A stretch of DNA of 49,118 nucleotides, taken from assembly GCA_913058405.1 (NCBI GenBank), contig CAJXRC010000011.1:1-49118 (forward strand), in the 5' to 3' direction. This document shows positions 27,065 to 36,250 of this stretch, piece by piece; the stretch's first letter is position 1, and each line of letters begins with the position of its first letter. Origin of the DNA: an uncultured Colwellia sp. Lineage in GTDB: Bacteria; Pseudomonadota; Gammaproteobacteria; Enterobacterales; Alteromonadaceae. The position numbers and the translations under genes are program-made. The notes beneath the pieces were generated by a model, which made no database searches, was not told the origin of the DNA, and worked only from the letters and a program-made list of their open reading frames with translations.

Positions 27065-27996
27065 TGCGTGTTGTACTTGCGCCTATGGAAGGCGTGCTGG
27101 ATTACAGAATGCGTGACTTACTTACGCAAGTGGGCAGTTATGACCTTTGCGTCACTGAGTTCATTCGTGTAGTTGACCAAGTTCTTCCCGATCGTGTTTT
27201 TCATCGATACTGCCCTGAGTTAATTGATGCTGATGTTTACGGTAGCTGTACTAAAGCCGGAACACCTGTTCGTGTACAGTTATTGGGACAATACCCAGAG
27301 TATATGGCTGAAAATGCCGCTAAAGTTATTGAGCTTGGTTCAAGTGGCATCGATTTAAATTTTGGCTGCCCCTCTAAAACGGTTAATAAAAGTCGTGGCG
27401 GCTCTATTTTATTAAAGGATCCCGAAAATCTTTATCAAATAATAAAAGCCGTTAAAGAAGCTGTACCTAGTGACACTATTGTTAGTGCTAAAATTCGTTT
27501 GGGTTATGAAGATAAGACCCTCGCCATAGAAAATGGTCAAGCGGTTGAGGCTGCAGGTGCTAATGAACTTACTATACATGCCCGTACTAAATTAGAAGGT
27601 TACAAACCACCTGCACATTGGCACTGGATTGCTAAAGTAAAAAATGCCATTAATATTCCTGTTATCGCCAATGGTGAGGTTTGGAATTTAGACGATGCAA
27701 TGAAGTGTCGAAAAATTTCTGGCTGTACCGATCTTATGGTTGGTCGTGGTGCACTAACTATTCCTAATTTAGGGCAGGTCATTAAACAAGAAAACGATAT
27801 TATGCCGTGGTTAGAAGTTCGGGCGATATTATCAGCCTATACAGAATTTGAAACTCACGGTGACAAGAGCAAGTATTACTGTAATCGAATCAAGCAGTGG
27901 CTTAAATATTTAAAAAATCATTATCAAGAAGCAGACGCCTTGTTTGCTGAAATTAGAACGTTAAAAACGGCTGAAGGTATAAGCGCAGCGTTATAA
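27064..27996 (+). CDS. dusC: tRNA-dihydrouridine(16) synthase DusC
   Basis: DusC reduces U16 of tRNA to dihydrouridine using FMN and NADPH. The 310-residue protein closely follows E. coli DusC: LAPMEGVLDYRMRDLL, CVTEFIRVVDQ, VQLLGQ, the catalytic Cys102 in NFGCPSKTVN, HARTK, PVIANGE and MVGRGAL. It overlaps the small membrane ORF upstream by one base. A terminator follows about 20 bp past the stop. Confidence 0.94.
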   Translation: MRVVLAPMEGVLDYRMRDLLTQVGSYDLCVTEFIRVVDQVLPDRVFHRYCPELIDADVYGSCTKAGTPVRVQLLGQYPEYMAENAAKVIELGSSGIDLNFGCPSKTVNKSRGGSILLKDPENLYQIIKAVKEAVPSDTIVSAKIRLGYEDKTLAIENGQAVEAAGANELTIHARTKLEGYKPPAHWHWIAKVKNAINIPVIANGEVWNLDDAMKCRKISGCTDLMVGRGALTIPNLGQVIKQENDIMPWLEVRAILSAYTEFETHGDKSKYYCNRIKQWLKYLKNHYQEADALFAEIRTLKTAEGISAAL

Positions 27997-28016
27997 AAGC
28001 GGAACGATTAGGTTAG

Positions 28017-28046
28017 AAAGGTCAACATTTGTTGGCCTTTTTTATT
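28017..28046 (+). terminator. Terminator of dusC
   Basis: AAAGGTCAAC pairs with GTTGGCCTTT (one mismatch or wobble) around ATTT and ends in six or more T. Confidence 0.85.
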
Positions 28047-28052
28047 CGCTTT

Positions 28053-28949
28053 CTAAAATGAATGACAACGCTTAATTTCTTCTATCAGGGCATTTGCTAG
28101 CGGCGAAACACTGATGTTTTTTGAAGAAATCAACATCACAGGAATTTGATACGAATATTTTTCAGGAAGAATCGACGTAAATAAACCTTTCTCAACCCAA
28201 TAGCTCGCATAGTGCTCAGGTAAATAGCCGATGAATTCACCTGATAAGATAAGGTGAGCTATGCCCTCATCATGGTAGGCGGTAGCACTATTTTGGTAAT
28301 TTAAACCGTCATTTCTTACTTCTTTATCACGCATATAGTTACTGGTGATCACTTCCGCTGTTTCAAGCCGTTTATTTATTTCTGACGGGGGACAGTTAAA
28401 TAATTTGTGCCCCTGGCCGCAATATAAATAGTTAGTTTCATTATGCAGGGGGTAATAATCTAATCCACGCAGATGATGTCGACTCACCCCTAAGCCAACG
28501 AGCGAACGACCATTAGCAACCGATGTTTCTACCTCACGCGCTTCACAGACATTAATATCAAACTGAATATTTTCCCCTTTCGCCTTTAATGCTGAGATAA
28601 CACGGGCAACACCACAACGAGGATCGCTCACGAAAGTATCAATCGTTGAAATAGTTACACGGCCTGAAAGTTCATGTTTAGAACTAGCCACAGTACTGGT
28701 AAAGGCTTCACATTGTTGCAATAACTCTAGCGATGCTTGATAAGTAACTCGTCCTGTTTCGGTTAACTCGAAACCACTTCTGCCGCGTTTACATAATTTG
28801 ATGCCTAAACGAACTTCTAAGTCTGATAAATGGGCACTTATAGTAGAACGACCTATATTTAAACGGGACTCTGCTGCGGATAAACCGCCGCACTCAACTA
28901 TAGCGACGAATACTCTCAGTAACCGTAAATCTACGTCATGAACTTGCAT
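28053..28949 (-). CDS. LysR-family transcriptional regulator beside hutHU
   Basis: The 298-residue protein has the LysR N-terminal winged HTH (LRLLRVFVAIVECGGLSAAES, first part; then RSTISAHLSDLEVRLG) and an effector-binding domain from about residue 90. It is divergent from hutH with a 221-bp gap. LysR proteins usually control the divergent gene, so it may govern hutH-hutU, but its effector is unknown. The gap holds a 13-bp direct repeat that could be its binding site. Confidence 0.9.
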   Translation of the reverse strand: MQVHDVDLRLLRVFVAIVECGGLSAAESRLNIGRSTISAHLSDLEVRLGIKLCKRGRSGFELTETGRVTYQASLELLQQCEAFTSTVASSKHELSGRVTISTIDTFVSDPRCGVARVISALKAKGENIQFDINVCEAREVETSVANGRSLVGLGVSRHHLRGLDYYPLHNETNYLYCGQGHKLFNCPPSEINKRLETAEVITSNYMRDKEVRNDGLNYQNSATAYHDEGIAHLILSGEFIGYLPEHYASYWVEKGLFTSILPEKYSYQIPVMLISSKNISVSPLANALIEEIKRCHSF

Positions 28950-29064
28950 AGTTTTTAGCTCTCTATATCAATTTGATTAACTCTGTTAGCAACTCACAGC
29001 TTATTCAACTCGGTATTGTTATTAGTTCGGTAAACAAGGAATGAATTACGATTATTATCTATTT

Positions 29065-29127
29065 ATAAAACATATAGAGCAAGATAAAATAAACTCATTA
29101 GAAGCACTTTGTGCATAAAACATATAG
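29065..29127. promoter_or_regulatory. 13-bp direct repeat upstream of hutH, possible regulator site
   Basis: ATAAAACATATAG occurs exactly at 29065-29077 and 29115-29127, 50 bp apart, about five helical turns. The second copy ends 43 bp before the hutH start. It could be a binding site for the divergent LysR protein, but it is not a classic T-N11-A palindrome. Confidence 0.45.
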
Positions 29128-29170
29128 CACTTTGCTAAACAAAACAGATAGATATTTTAGGAGCATTCAG

Positions 29171-30685
29171 ATGACGTTTAAATATGGTATTGACCGTTTA
29201 AATCTTGATATTGTAAATGGTATTGCTGACGGCAGTATTAAAGCTGAGCTTTGCCAAGAAGCAATAGATAAAATTAACACAAGTCGCCAAAGAGTTGAGA
29301 AAATGGCTGCTTCAGATAAAGCGGTATATGGTATCAATACAGGGTTTGGCCCTTTATGTGATACACAAATTTCACCTGAAGATACCAATTTATTACAAAA
29401 GAACCTACTTATCACCCATGCCGTAGGTGTTGGTGAGCCAATCGAAAAAGCAATTTCAAAGCTGATGTTGATCACTAAGGTACATGCATTAAGCCAAGGC
29501 TTTTCGGGTATTCGCCTTGAAGTAGTAGAACGTATGTTAGCCTTCATCAAACTTGATTTAATCCCTGTGGTACCAGAGCAAGGCTCAGTAGGTGCATCAG
29601 GTGATTTAGCGCCACTTTCTCACCTATTCTTACCATTACTTGGTGAAGGTGAATTCTGGCAGGACGGAACAATAGTACCTGCAGCACCACTTCTTATTGA
29701 AAATGGTCTAGATATTATGGACCTGCAAGCCAAAGAAGGTTTGGCGTTAATTAACGGTACTCAGTTTATTTTGTCACATGCCATTACAGCATTAACTAAG
29801 ATGAGTTACTTATTAGACTTAGCAGATCTGACCGGTGCAATGAGTATTGAAGGCATGCAAGGCAGCGAATCTCCATTTAGAGAAGAGCTACATCAAACAC
29901 GTGCATTTAAAGGTAACTTGGAAGTTGCTGCGCGTATGAGAAGTTTCTTTAAAGGTTCACAAAACATGGCTGACCATGAAGGATGTGAGCGTGTTCAAGA
30001 CCCTTATTCATTACGTTGTATTCCACAAGTGCATGGTGCATCACGTAATGCGTTTTACCACTTAGAAGAATTAGCTGAAATTGAAATGAACTCAGTGACT
30101 GATAACCCAATTGTTATCAGTAGTGAAGAAGCAATTTCAGGTGGTAGTTTTCATGGCCAACCTCTTGCTATGGTACTTGATTATGCTTCAATAGCTGCTT
30201 CTGAATTAGGTAATATTTCTGACAGACGTTGTTACTTACTTCTTGAAGGTTTACACGGTTTACCAAGATTACTGACCTCTGCAGGTGGTTTAAACTCAGG
30301 TATGATGATTCCACAGTACGCAACAGCGGCACTGGTTACAGAAAATAAATCACTTTGTTTCCCACCATCAGCAGATAGTGTACCAACGTCTATGGGTCAA
30401 GAAGACCATGTTTCTATGGGCAGTATTTCGGGAAGACAATTAAACCAAATTTTAGGCAATGTAGAAAAAATATTCGGTATCGAATTAATGTATGCAGCGC
30501 AAGCCATCGAATTTAGACGACCTAATAAATGTTCGGACATTATTGAGCTAAACCACAAAATAATCAGAGATAAAGTATCTAAGCTTGAAGAAGATAGATT
30601 ACTTAAGCCTGATATCGATGCCATGATTAAGTTAGTTAAAACGCAAGCGTTTAAAGTGCGCTTTGACGCTGATGAAAGTAAATAA
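29171..30685 (+). CDS. hutH: Histidine ammonia-lyase HutH
   Basis: HutH removes ammonia from histidine to give urocanate. ATG 29171 is chosen because AGGAG lies 6 bases upstream and it gives 504 residues, the family norm; the frame upstream adds 20 unsupported residues. The self-formed MIO cofactor arises from Ala-Ser-Gly in GSVGASGDLAPLSH. Other signatures are YGINTGFGPLCDT and TDNPIV. It lies 15 bp before hutU and is clearly cotranscribed with it. Confidence 0.96.
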   Translation: MTFKYGIDRLNLDIVNGIADGSIKAELCQEAIDKINTSRQRVEKMAASDKAVYGINTGFGPLCDTQISPEDTNLLQKNLLITHAVGVGEPIEKAISKLMLITKVHALSQGFSGIRLEVVERMLAFIKLDLIPVVPEQGSVGASGDLAPLSHLFLPLLGEGEFWQDGTIVPAAPLLIENGLDIMDLQAKEGLALINGTQFILSHAITALTKMSYLLDLADLTGAMSIEGMQGSESPFREELHQTRAFKGNLEVAARMRSFFKGSQNMADHEGCERVQDPYSLRCIPQVHGASRNAFYHLEELAEIEMNSVTDNPIVISSEEAISGGSFHGQPLAMVLDYASIAASELGNISDRRCYLLLEGLHGLPRLLTSAGGLNSGMMIPQYATAALVTENKSLCFPPSADSVPTSMGQEDHVSMGSISGRQLNQILGNVEKIFGIELMYAAQAIEFRRPNKCSDIIELNHKIIRDKVSKLEEDRLLKPDIDAMIKLVKTQAFKVRFDADESK

Positions 30686-30700
30686 TTAGGGAGCCTGACC

Positions 30701-32725
30701 ATGGAAAAGACTAGAAATTTTCAACAAGAAATTAAGCAAGGTATTCCAAGTGTATTGCCACAAGCAAAGCCTTATCCTGCGGATGCTAACCAAGCCCCTA
30801 AGCGTAAAGATATCCTTTCTGTAGACGAAAAACAGTTAGCAGTAAGAAATGCTTTGCGCTACTTTCCAAAAGAATGGCATCAAGAGTTAGCGACTGAATT
30901 TGCGCAAGAGTTAAAAGACTTTGGCCGTATTTATATGTATCGCTTTAAGCCAAGCTACCATATGCAAGCTCGTTCAATTTCTGACTATCCAGCAAAATGT
31001 CAGCAAGCGGCAGCGATTATGTTAATGGTGGAAAATAACTTAGATCCTGCTGTTGCGCAGCATCCGGAAGAGCTAATTACTTATGGAGGTAATGGTGCAG
31101 TATTCCAAAACTGGGCACAATACTTATTAACAATGAAGTATTTAAGTGAGATGGAAAGCGACCAAACTTTACATTTATACTCTGGTCATCCTATGGGATT
31201 ATTTCCATCATCGGAAGATGCACCACGTGTTGTTGTCACTAACGGTATGATGATCCCTAACTATTCTCAGCCTGATGACTGGGAAAAGTTCAATGCCTTA
31301 GGTGTTACTCAGTACGGGCAGATGACTGCGGGTTCATTTATGTACATTGGTCCACAAGGCATAGTACACGGAACGACGATTACGGTGATGAACGCTTTTC
31401 GTAAAGTGCTTAATGCCGGTGGAAAGAAAGACGAAAAAACCCAAGGTAAAATTTTCCTCACTGCGGGTTTAGGCGGCATGAGTGGCGCGCAACCTAAAGC
31501 AGGTAACATTGCTAACTGTGTAACGGTTTGTGCTGAGGTTAATGCCAACGCTGCAACTAAGCGTCATCAGCAAGGTTGGGTTGATGAGCTGATTGATAAT
31601 ATGGAAGAGCTTGTTGCGCGTGTTAAAGTAGCACAAGCAAACGAAGAAGTTGTTTCTATCGCTTATATTGGTAATATCGTTGATGTGTGGGAAAGTTTCT
31701 TTGAAGAAGATATTTTTATTCACTTAGGCTCAGACCAAACATCACTGCACAATCCTTGGTCAGGCGGTTACTACCCAGTAGATATTAGCTACGAAGAATC
31801 GAACCGTTTAATTCGTGAAGAACCGGAAGTCTTTAAAGAAAAAGTACAATCTACCTTAAAGCGCCATGCTGATGCTGTGAACAAACACACCGCACGTGGT
31901 ACTTATTTCTTCGATTACGGTAATGCTTTCTTACTTGAAGCATCACGCGCAGGCGGCGATGTAATGGCTGAAAATGGTATTGATTTTAAATACCCGTCAT
32001 ACGTTCAAGATATCTTAGGTCCAATGTGTTTTGATTATGGTTTTGGACCATTTCGTTGGGTTTGTGCTTCAGGTAAATCGGAAGACTTGGATAAAACTGA
32101 TGCTATCGCTGCTAGTGTGCTTAAAAAAATCATGCAAGAGTCGCCTGAAGAGATTAAGCAACAAATGCAAGATAACATCACTTGGATTGAAGACGCTAAG
32201 CAAAACAAATTAGTGGTTGGTTCACAAGCACGTATTCTTTATGCTGATGCACAAGGGCGTATGGAAATCGCTAAGGCGTTTAATGACGCGATTAACAATG
32301 GTGAAATTGGACCTGTTGTACTTGGTCGTGATCATCATGATGTCAGTGGCACAGATTCACCATTTCGTGAAACATCAAACATCTATGATGGCAGTCGTTT
32401 TACTGCAGATATGGCAATTCACAACGTAATTGGTGATAGTTTCCGTGGCGCAACTTGGGTTTCAATCCACAATGGTGGTGGCGTAGGTTGGGGTGAAGTA
32501 GTGAACGGTGGTTTCGGTATGTTACTTGATGGCTCAGCAGCAGCTGAACGTCGATTAAAATCAATGTTATTGTTTGATGTAAACAATGGTATTGCACGTC
32601 GAAGCTGGGCACGTAACGAAGAAGCTAATTTTGCGATTAAGCGTGAAATGGCAAGAACACCTAAGCTTAAAGTCACTTTAGCTAACTTAGTTGAGGACGA
32701 TGTTTTAAATAAACTATCGTTTTAA
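30701..32725 (+). CDS. hutU: Urocanate hydratase HutU, long form
   Basis: HutU hydrates urocanate to imidazolonepropionate using tightly bound NAD. The 674-residue length is well above the usual bacterial 550-560 and near animal UROC1 (about 676). The core is intact: TYGGNGAVFQNWAQYLLT, QMTAGSFMYIGPQGIVHGT, FLTAGLGGMSGAQPKAG (NAD loop), HLGSDQTSLHNP, DILGPMCFDYGFGPFRWVC, VLGRDHHDVSGTDSPFRET and HNGGGVGWGEV. The extra length lies in the N-terminal leader and in insertions around residues 290-500. GGGAGCC lies upstream of the ATG. Confidence 0.93.
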   Translation: MEKTRNFQQEIKQGIPSVLPQAKPYPADANQAPKRKDILSVDEKQLAVRNALRYFPKEWHQELATEFAQELKDFGRIYMYRFKPSYHMQARSISDYPAKCQQAAAIMLMVENNLDPAVAQHPEELITYGGNGAVFQNWAQYLLTMKYLSEMESDQTLHLYSGHPMGLFPSSEDAPRVVVTNGMMIPNYSQPDDWEKFNALGVTQYGQMTAGSFMYIGPQGIVHGTTITVMNAFRKVLNAGGKKDEKTQGKIFLTAGLGGMSGAQPKAGNIANCVTVCAEVNANAATKRHQQGWVDELIDNMEELVARVKVAQANEEVVSIAYIGNIVDVWESFFEEDIFIHLGSDQTSLHNPWSGGYYPVDISYEESNRLIREEPEVFKEKVQSTLKRHADAVNKHTARGTYFFDYGNAFLLEASRAGGDVMAENGIDFKYPSYVQDILGPMCFDYGFGPFRWVCASGKSEDLDKTDAIAASVLKKIMQESPEEIKQQMQDNITWIEDAKQNKLVVGSQARILYADAQGRMEIAKAFNDAINNGEIGPVVLGRDHHDVSGTDSPFRETSNIYDGSRFTADMAIHNVIGDSFRGATWVSIHNGGGVGWGEVVNGGFGMLLDGSAAAERRLKSMLLFDVNNGIARRSWARNEEANFAIKREMARTPKLKVTLANLVEDDVLNKLSF

Positions 32726-32772
32726 ATAATTAACTACGTTACTTATTCAGTGACAAATCAAGTAAATAAAAT

Positions 32773-32806
32773 TCAGAGTTACGTTATGAAAATAGCGTAA
32801 CTCTGA
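32773..32806. other. Stem-loop between hutU and hutC
   Basis: TCAGAGTTACG pairs with CGTAACTCTGA (11 bp) around a 12-base loop. There is no T run on the plus strand; on the minus strand it is followed by ATTTTATTT. It may end hutU or hutC transcripts. Confidence 0.55.
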
Positions 32807-32964
32807 CAATCATTCCTTAGTAAAGCAACTCATCGCTTTAATAAATCTCTGCAAAATTTACCTTCTCAAGTACTCATTTCTTATTAAGTAATTGACGTTA
32901 TTAACATTCAATATTAATAGGAACGTTTGTCACTTTGAAAAATTTAAGGTAGTAACGGAAGTGC

Positions 32965-33714
32965 TTAAAAAACTAAATGGCTGCCTAAACGGTACTTGCT
33001 GCCTGGTGATGTGAGTATGGCTAAACTAACAACACCTTGTTTTGACCATGTTCTTCGCCTTACTTGCAAGCAAGGATCTGTCTTCTCTATACTTAGCAAT
33101 TGGCAAATATGTTGTTCAGCAAGCACAGCTTCAACTTCGTGGGTTGCCTCAGTTAAAGGCGCAACTGAAGAAAGGTATTCATGGGATGTTATTTCGGTAA
33201 AATTCTGAAATAGATACTCAGGCACTAATGAAGCATTAACATAACGTTGCTCTAACTGAATCGGCTCACCATTTTCGAAATGTAAAATTTCTGAATAAAA
33301 GACAAGCTCATTATTTTTTAAATTTAATAAAATGGCTAACTCTTCAGTGATAGGAATAGATTGAAGTAACAGTTGTTGTGCTTTGTGTTCATGACCACGT
33401 TCGCTAATTTCATCACTGATGTTTCGAATTTTAAGTAAAGACGATTGTGATTTAAATGTCGCAACAAAAGTGCCAGCACCTTGAGAACGTACTAAAATTC
33501 CTTGTGCAGTCAATTCTTGCAGCGCACGCCTTGCGGTCATACGGCTTACATCAAATTGTTGAGTCAGCTCATTTTCAGAAGGTACCTTAGCATTTTGTGG
33601 CCACTCTCCCGATTCTATATTTTCGCAGATGTACTGTTTAATAATAGTGTATTTAGCAGGCTTATCTTTTTTTGTTGAGCTGTTATTTTGGCTATTACCA
33701 GGGGGGGTCATCAT
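32965..33714 (-). CDS. hutC: Histidine utilisation repressor HutC (GntR family)
   Basis: HutC represses hut genes until urocanate binds (family knowledge). The 249-residue protein has an N-terminal GntR winged HTH (about residues 20-90: SGEWPQNAKVPSENELTQQF, SRMTARRALQELTAQGILV, GAGTFVA) and a C-terminal UbiC-like ligand domain (FYSEILHFENGEPIQLEQRYVN region). Its start is ATG-ATG, followed by a run of seven C in the coding strand (7 G at 33701-33707), a potential slippage site. It is divergent from hutI; a perfect palindrome lies between them. Confidence 0.94.
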   Translation of the reverse strand: MMTPPGNSQNNSSTKKDKPAKYTIIKQYICENIESGEWPQNAKVPSENELTQQFDVSRMTARRALQELTAQGILVRSQGAGTFVATFKSQSSLLKIRNISDEISERGHEHKAQQLLLQSIPITEELAILLNLKNNELVFYSEILHFENGEPIQLEQRYVNASLVPEYLFQNFTEITSHEYLSSVAPLTEATHEVEAVLAEQHICQLLSIEKTDPCLQVRRRTWSKQGVVSLAILTSPGSKYRLGSHLVF

Positions 33715-33775
33715 GATTTGTTTCGAATTTGTTTAACTTGTTTATAAGATCTCATATCTTTAATGAAAAGGCAAT

Positions 33776-33791
33776 ACTTGTATATACAAGT
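33776..33791. promoter_or_regulatory. Probable HutC operator (perfect 16-bp palindrome)
   Basis: ACTTGTATATACAAGT is a perfect palindrome containing TGTATATACA, the kind of site bound by HutC-type GntR regulators. It lies between hutC (start 33714) and hutI (start 33909), placing both under HutC control and implying autoregulation. No copy was seen upstream of hutH. Confidence 0.8.
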
Positions 33792-33908
33792 TGATTGTTA
33801 GTGACTTTCAAGGTAAAATTTTTTTATTCTTGTAAGCTGATACGCTGGTTTTCTATAACAGAAACTAGATGTCTATTTTGCAGTATACTTTTTCTCTTAG
33901 GTAGTAGT

Positions 33909-35165
33909 ATGACACATTCAAAACACTGGCAAACCCTCTATATCAATGTAAATTTAGCAACGATGAGCGATGGCGCGAATAGTTATGGTGAAGTTACTCA
34001 AGCTGCCTTAGCGATTAGTGATGGTAAAATTGCTTGGTTAGGTAAAGAAAGTGACTTACCTGCGGACTTTTCAGCAAAAGATAATATCCTTGATATTATT
34101 GATGGTAAAGGGCAATGGTTAACTCCTGGTTTAATCGATTGTCACACGCACTTAGTGTACGGCGGAAATCGTGCTAATGAATTTGAAATGCGCTTACAAG
34201 GTAAAAGCTACCAAGAGATCGCCAATGCTGGCGGTGGTATAGTTTCAACAGTTACCGCGACGCGAAAGGCGAGTGAAGCTGAACTACTCGCTAGTGCTTT
34301 ACCACGTTTAACTGCTTTACATCAACAAGGTGTTACTACGGTTGAAATTAAATCAGGTTACGGTTTAGATACGGTTAACGAAATAAAAATGTTGAAAGTA
34401 GCAGGCTTATTAGCAGAAGAACTACCCGTTACGATTAAACGTACTTTTCTTGGCGCCCATGCTCTACCGACTGAATACAAAGATAATGCCGAAGGCTTTC
34501 TTGATGTTGTTTGCGAAGAAATGTTGCCACGAGTTGTTAATGAAAACTTAGCAGATGCTGTTGATGTGTTTTGTGAAGGCATAGGGTTTAGCCTTGAACA
34601 AACCAAACGAGTTTTTGATGCAGCACAATCACATAACTTACCTATTAAAGTTCATGCTGAACAATTATCAAACCTAGGCGCTTCTGAATTGGCGGCTAAC
34701 TATGATGCCTTGTCTTCTGATCATATTGAGTTTCTAGATGAAACGGGTATTAAAGCGATGAAGAAAGCAGGCATGACAGCAGTATTATTACCGGGTGCTT
34801 TTTACTTCCTGCGTGAAACTCAATTACCACCAATAGCATTACTTCGTAAGCATCAAGTACCGATGGCAGTTGCCACGGATGCAAACCCAGGTACGTCACC
34901 GATTCATAATATTCACCTTATGCTCAATATGGCCTGTACCTTATTTAGGTTAACACCATCTGAGGCATTAGCAGGCATTACCTGTTATGGGGCTAGGGCC
35001 TTAGGCTTAAGTGAGAGTAAAGGGCAGTTGGCCGTTGGTTATGATGCTGATATTGCGTTATGGAATATTAACCAACCGGCAGAACTTTGTTATCAATTTG
35101 GGGTAAATCCATTGAGCCGTTTAGTTCAAAATGGGCAGCAAGTCTTGATGAATGACAGTGCGTAA
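33909..35165 (+). CDS. hutI: Imidazolonepropionase HutI
   Basis: HutI opens the imidazolone ring to give formiminoglutamate, the third hut step. ATG 33909 gives about 418 residues; the in-frame region before it (from TTG 33795) reads like untranslated leader and is rejected. Metal-ligand motif HxH is in [10 protein letters not shown]; further sites are KSGYGLD, HAEQ, SDHIEFL, ATDANPG. AGGTAG lies upstream of the ATG. Confidence 0.95.
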   Translation: MTHSKHWQTLYINVNLATMSDGANSYGEVTQAALAISDGKIAWLGKESDLPADFSAKDNILDIIDGKGQWLTPGLIDCHTHLVYGGNRANEFEMRLQGKSYQEIANAGGGIVSTVTATRKASEAELLASALPRLTALHQQGVTTVEIKSGYGLDTVNEIKMLKVAGLLAEELPVTIKRTFLGAHALPTEYKDNAEGFLDVVCEEMLPRVVNENLADAVDVFCEGIGFSLEQTKRVFDAAQSHNLPIKVHAEQLSNLGASELAANYDALSSDHIEFLDETGIKAMKKAGMTAVLLPGAFYFLRETQLPPIALLRKHQVPMAVATDANPGTSPIHNIHLMLNMACTLFRLTPSEALAGITCYGARALGLSESKGQLAVGYDADIALWNINQPAELCYQFGVNPLSRLVQNGQQVLMNDSA

Positions 35166-35508
35166 AACACTCAGTCATGAGTATTGCAGTGCGGTACTCA
35201 TGACTAAAGTAGATTAATAATCATCTTGGTTCGAGCATGAAACTTTTCAAATGCTGTTTATTTACTTAGTTTGCTATAACTTGAAGAGTTAATCACTTCG
35301 ACTAATAAAAAAAGGGATATTGGCTATCTGGCTACAGTGTTTATTGTCCGTTGATTTATAAAAAAGATGTGTGAAAAGTATACAGCCTTTGATTTGTATA
35401 AGGATATATGACTTTTTCAGGTTAAAGTAGCAAGCATTCGGACAACCATTTTCCACCAAGACAAAACTGGTATACACTGCTCGCTCAAGTAAATTTTGGT
35501 AGGAGTAG
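35166..35508. other. Intergenic region after hutI with a perfect 11-bp stem-loop
   Basis: AGTCATGAGTA at 35173-35183 pairs perfectly with TACTCATGACT at 35195-35205 just after the hutI stop. There is no T run, so it may be an RNA-stabilising or Rho-type end. The rest of these 343 bp shows no gene; a minus-strand ORF at 35289-35477 is not credible. Confidence 0.5.
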
Positions 35509-36219
35509 ATGGTGAGCCATCCTTTTCTTTTGCGCTCTGCGCTTTCACATTATTGTATTTTTATTGCTTCATTATTTTTTATCTCCTTGGCCTCCTGGTC
35601 GGTGGAAGCTTGTTCAAAAGAAAGTACAAGCTGCGTTCAAGTACAAGTTAATAATGTAAAAAACAATCCTCTGGAAAATATGGTGGTCTACCTTGAGCCT
35701 TTAGCAGGACAAGTCTTGCCCCAACAGAGTGAGACTGTAAGTATTAGTCAGCATAGTAAATCCTTCATTCCCTATATAAGTGTTAGTCAAAGTACCACTA
35801 AAGTTAACTTTGTAAATAAAGATGATATTACTCATCATATTTACTCAGCCGATAGTGAAAACAAATTCTCCTTTAAAATACGCGCAGGTAAAACTGACTC
35901 AACAGCACAATTCAATCATGCTGCAGAAATTGCCATGGGGTGTAATATTCATGACTGGATGAGTGGGTACCTTTTAGTTGTTGATACACCTTATTTTGCA
36001 AAAACGGATGAACAAGGACTCGCTAGTTTTACGCTGAATGAATTAGGGAAATATCGTGTTGTGGTCTGGCATCCTCAAATGCGGGCAGAAGATAATCGTA
36101 TGATCATAGAAAAGGATATTTTAACAGGAGACACTATCACTTTTACTTTACAGCAAGATATGAATGATATACCTGTGCAAAAAAGTGATGAAGATTTTGA
36201 TTTTCTTTCAGATTATTAG
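35509..36219 (+). CDS. Periplasmic cupredoxin-domain protein
   Basis: The 236-residue exported protein has a signal peptide over about residues 1-34 (hydrophobic CIFIASLFFISLASWS). The mature part reads as a plastocyanin/azurin-like fold. Candidate type 1 copper ligands are His109 or His110 (DITHHIYS), Cys145, His148 and Met151 (CNIHDWM). A carboxypeptidase-regulatory-like beta segment follows (TDEQGLASFTLNELGKYRVV), and the tail is very acidic. It is the first gene of a three-gene operon with a c-di-GMP sensor and an outer-membrane barrel. Similar proteins are often annotated as methylamine utilisation proteins, but no methylamine genes are here. AGGAG lies 3 bases before the ATG. Confidence 0.83.
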   Translation: MVSHPFLLRSALSHYCIFIASLFFISLASWSVEACSKESTSCVQVQVNNVKNNPLENMVVYLEPLAGQVLPQQSETVSISQHSKSFIPYISVSQSTTKVNFVNKDDITHHIYSADSENKFSFKIRAGKTDSTAQFNHAAEIAMGCNIHDWMSGYLLVVDTPYFAKTDEQGLASFTLNELGKYRVVVWHPQMRAEDNRMIIEKDILTGDTITFTLQQDMNDIPVQKSDEDFDFLSDY

Positions 36220-36250
36220 TTATAAAAAATAAAAAATAAGAAGTTAATAA

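Noticed and set aside
29111-29170. N-terminal extension of hutH
   Set aside because: The later ATG at 29171 has an ideal ribosome-binding site and matches the family length.
33795-33908. N-terminal extension of hutI, hydrophobic
   Set aside because: It would look like a signal peptide, but the enzyme is cytoplasmic, it starts at TTG, and it runs over the leader next to the HutC operator.
35289-35477. 62-codon minus-strand ORF after hutI
   Set aside because: AT-rich chance frame with no recognisable domain or start signal.
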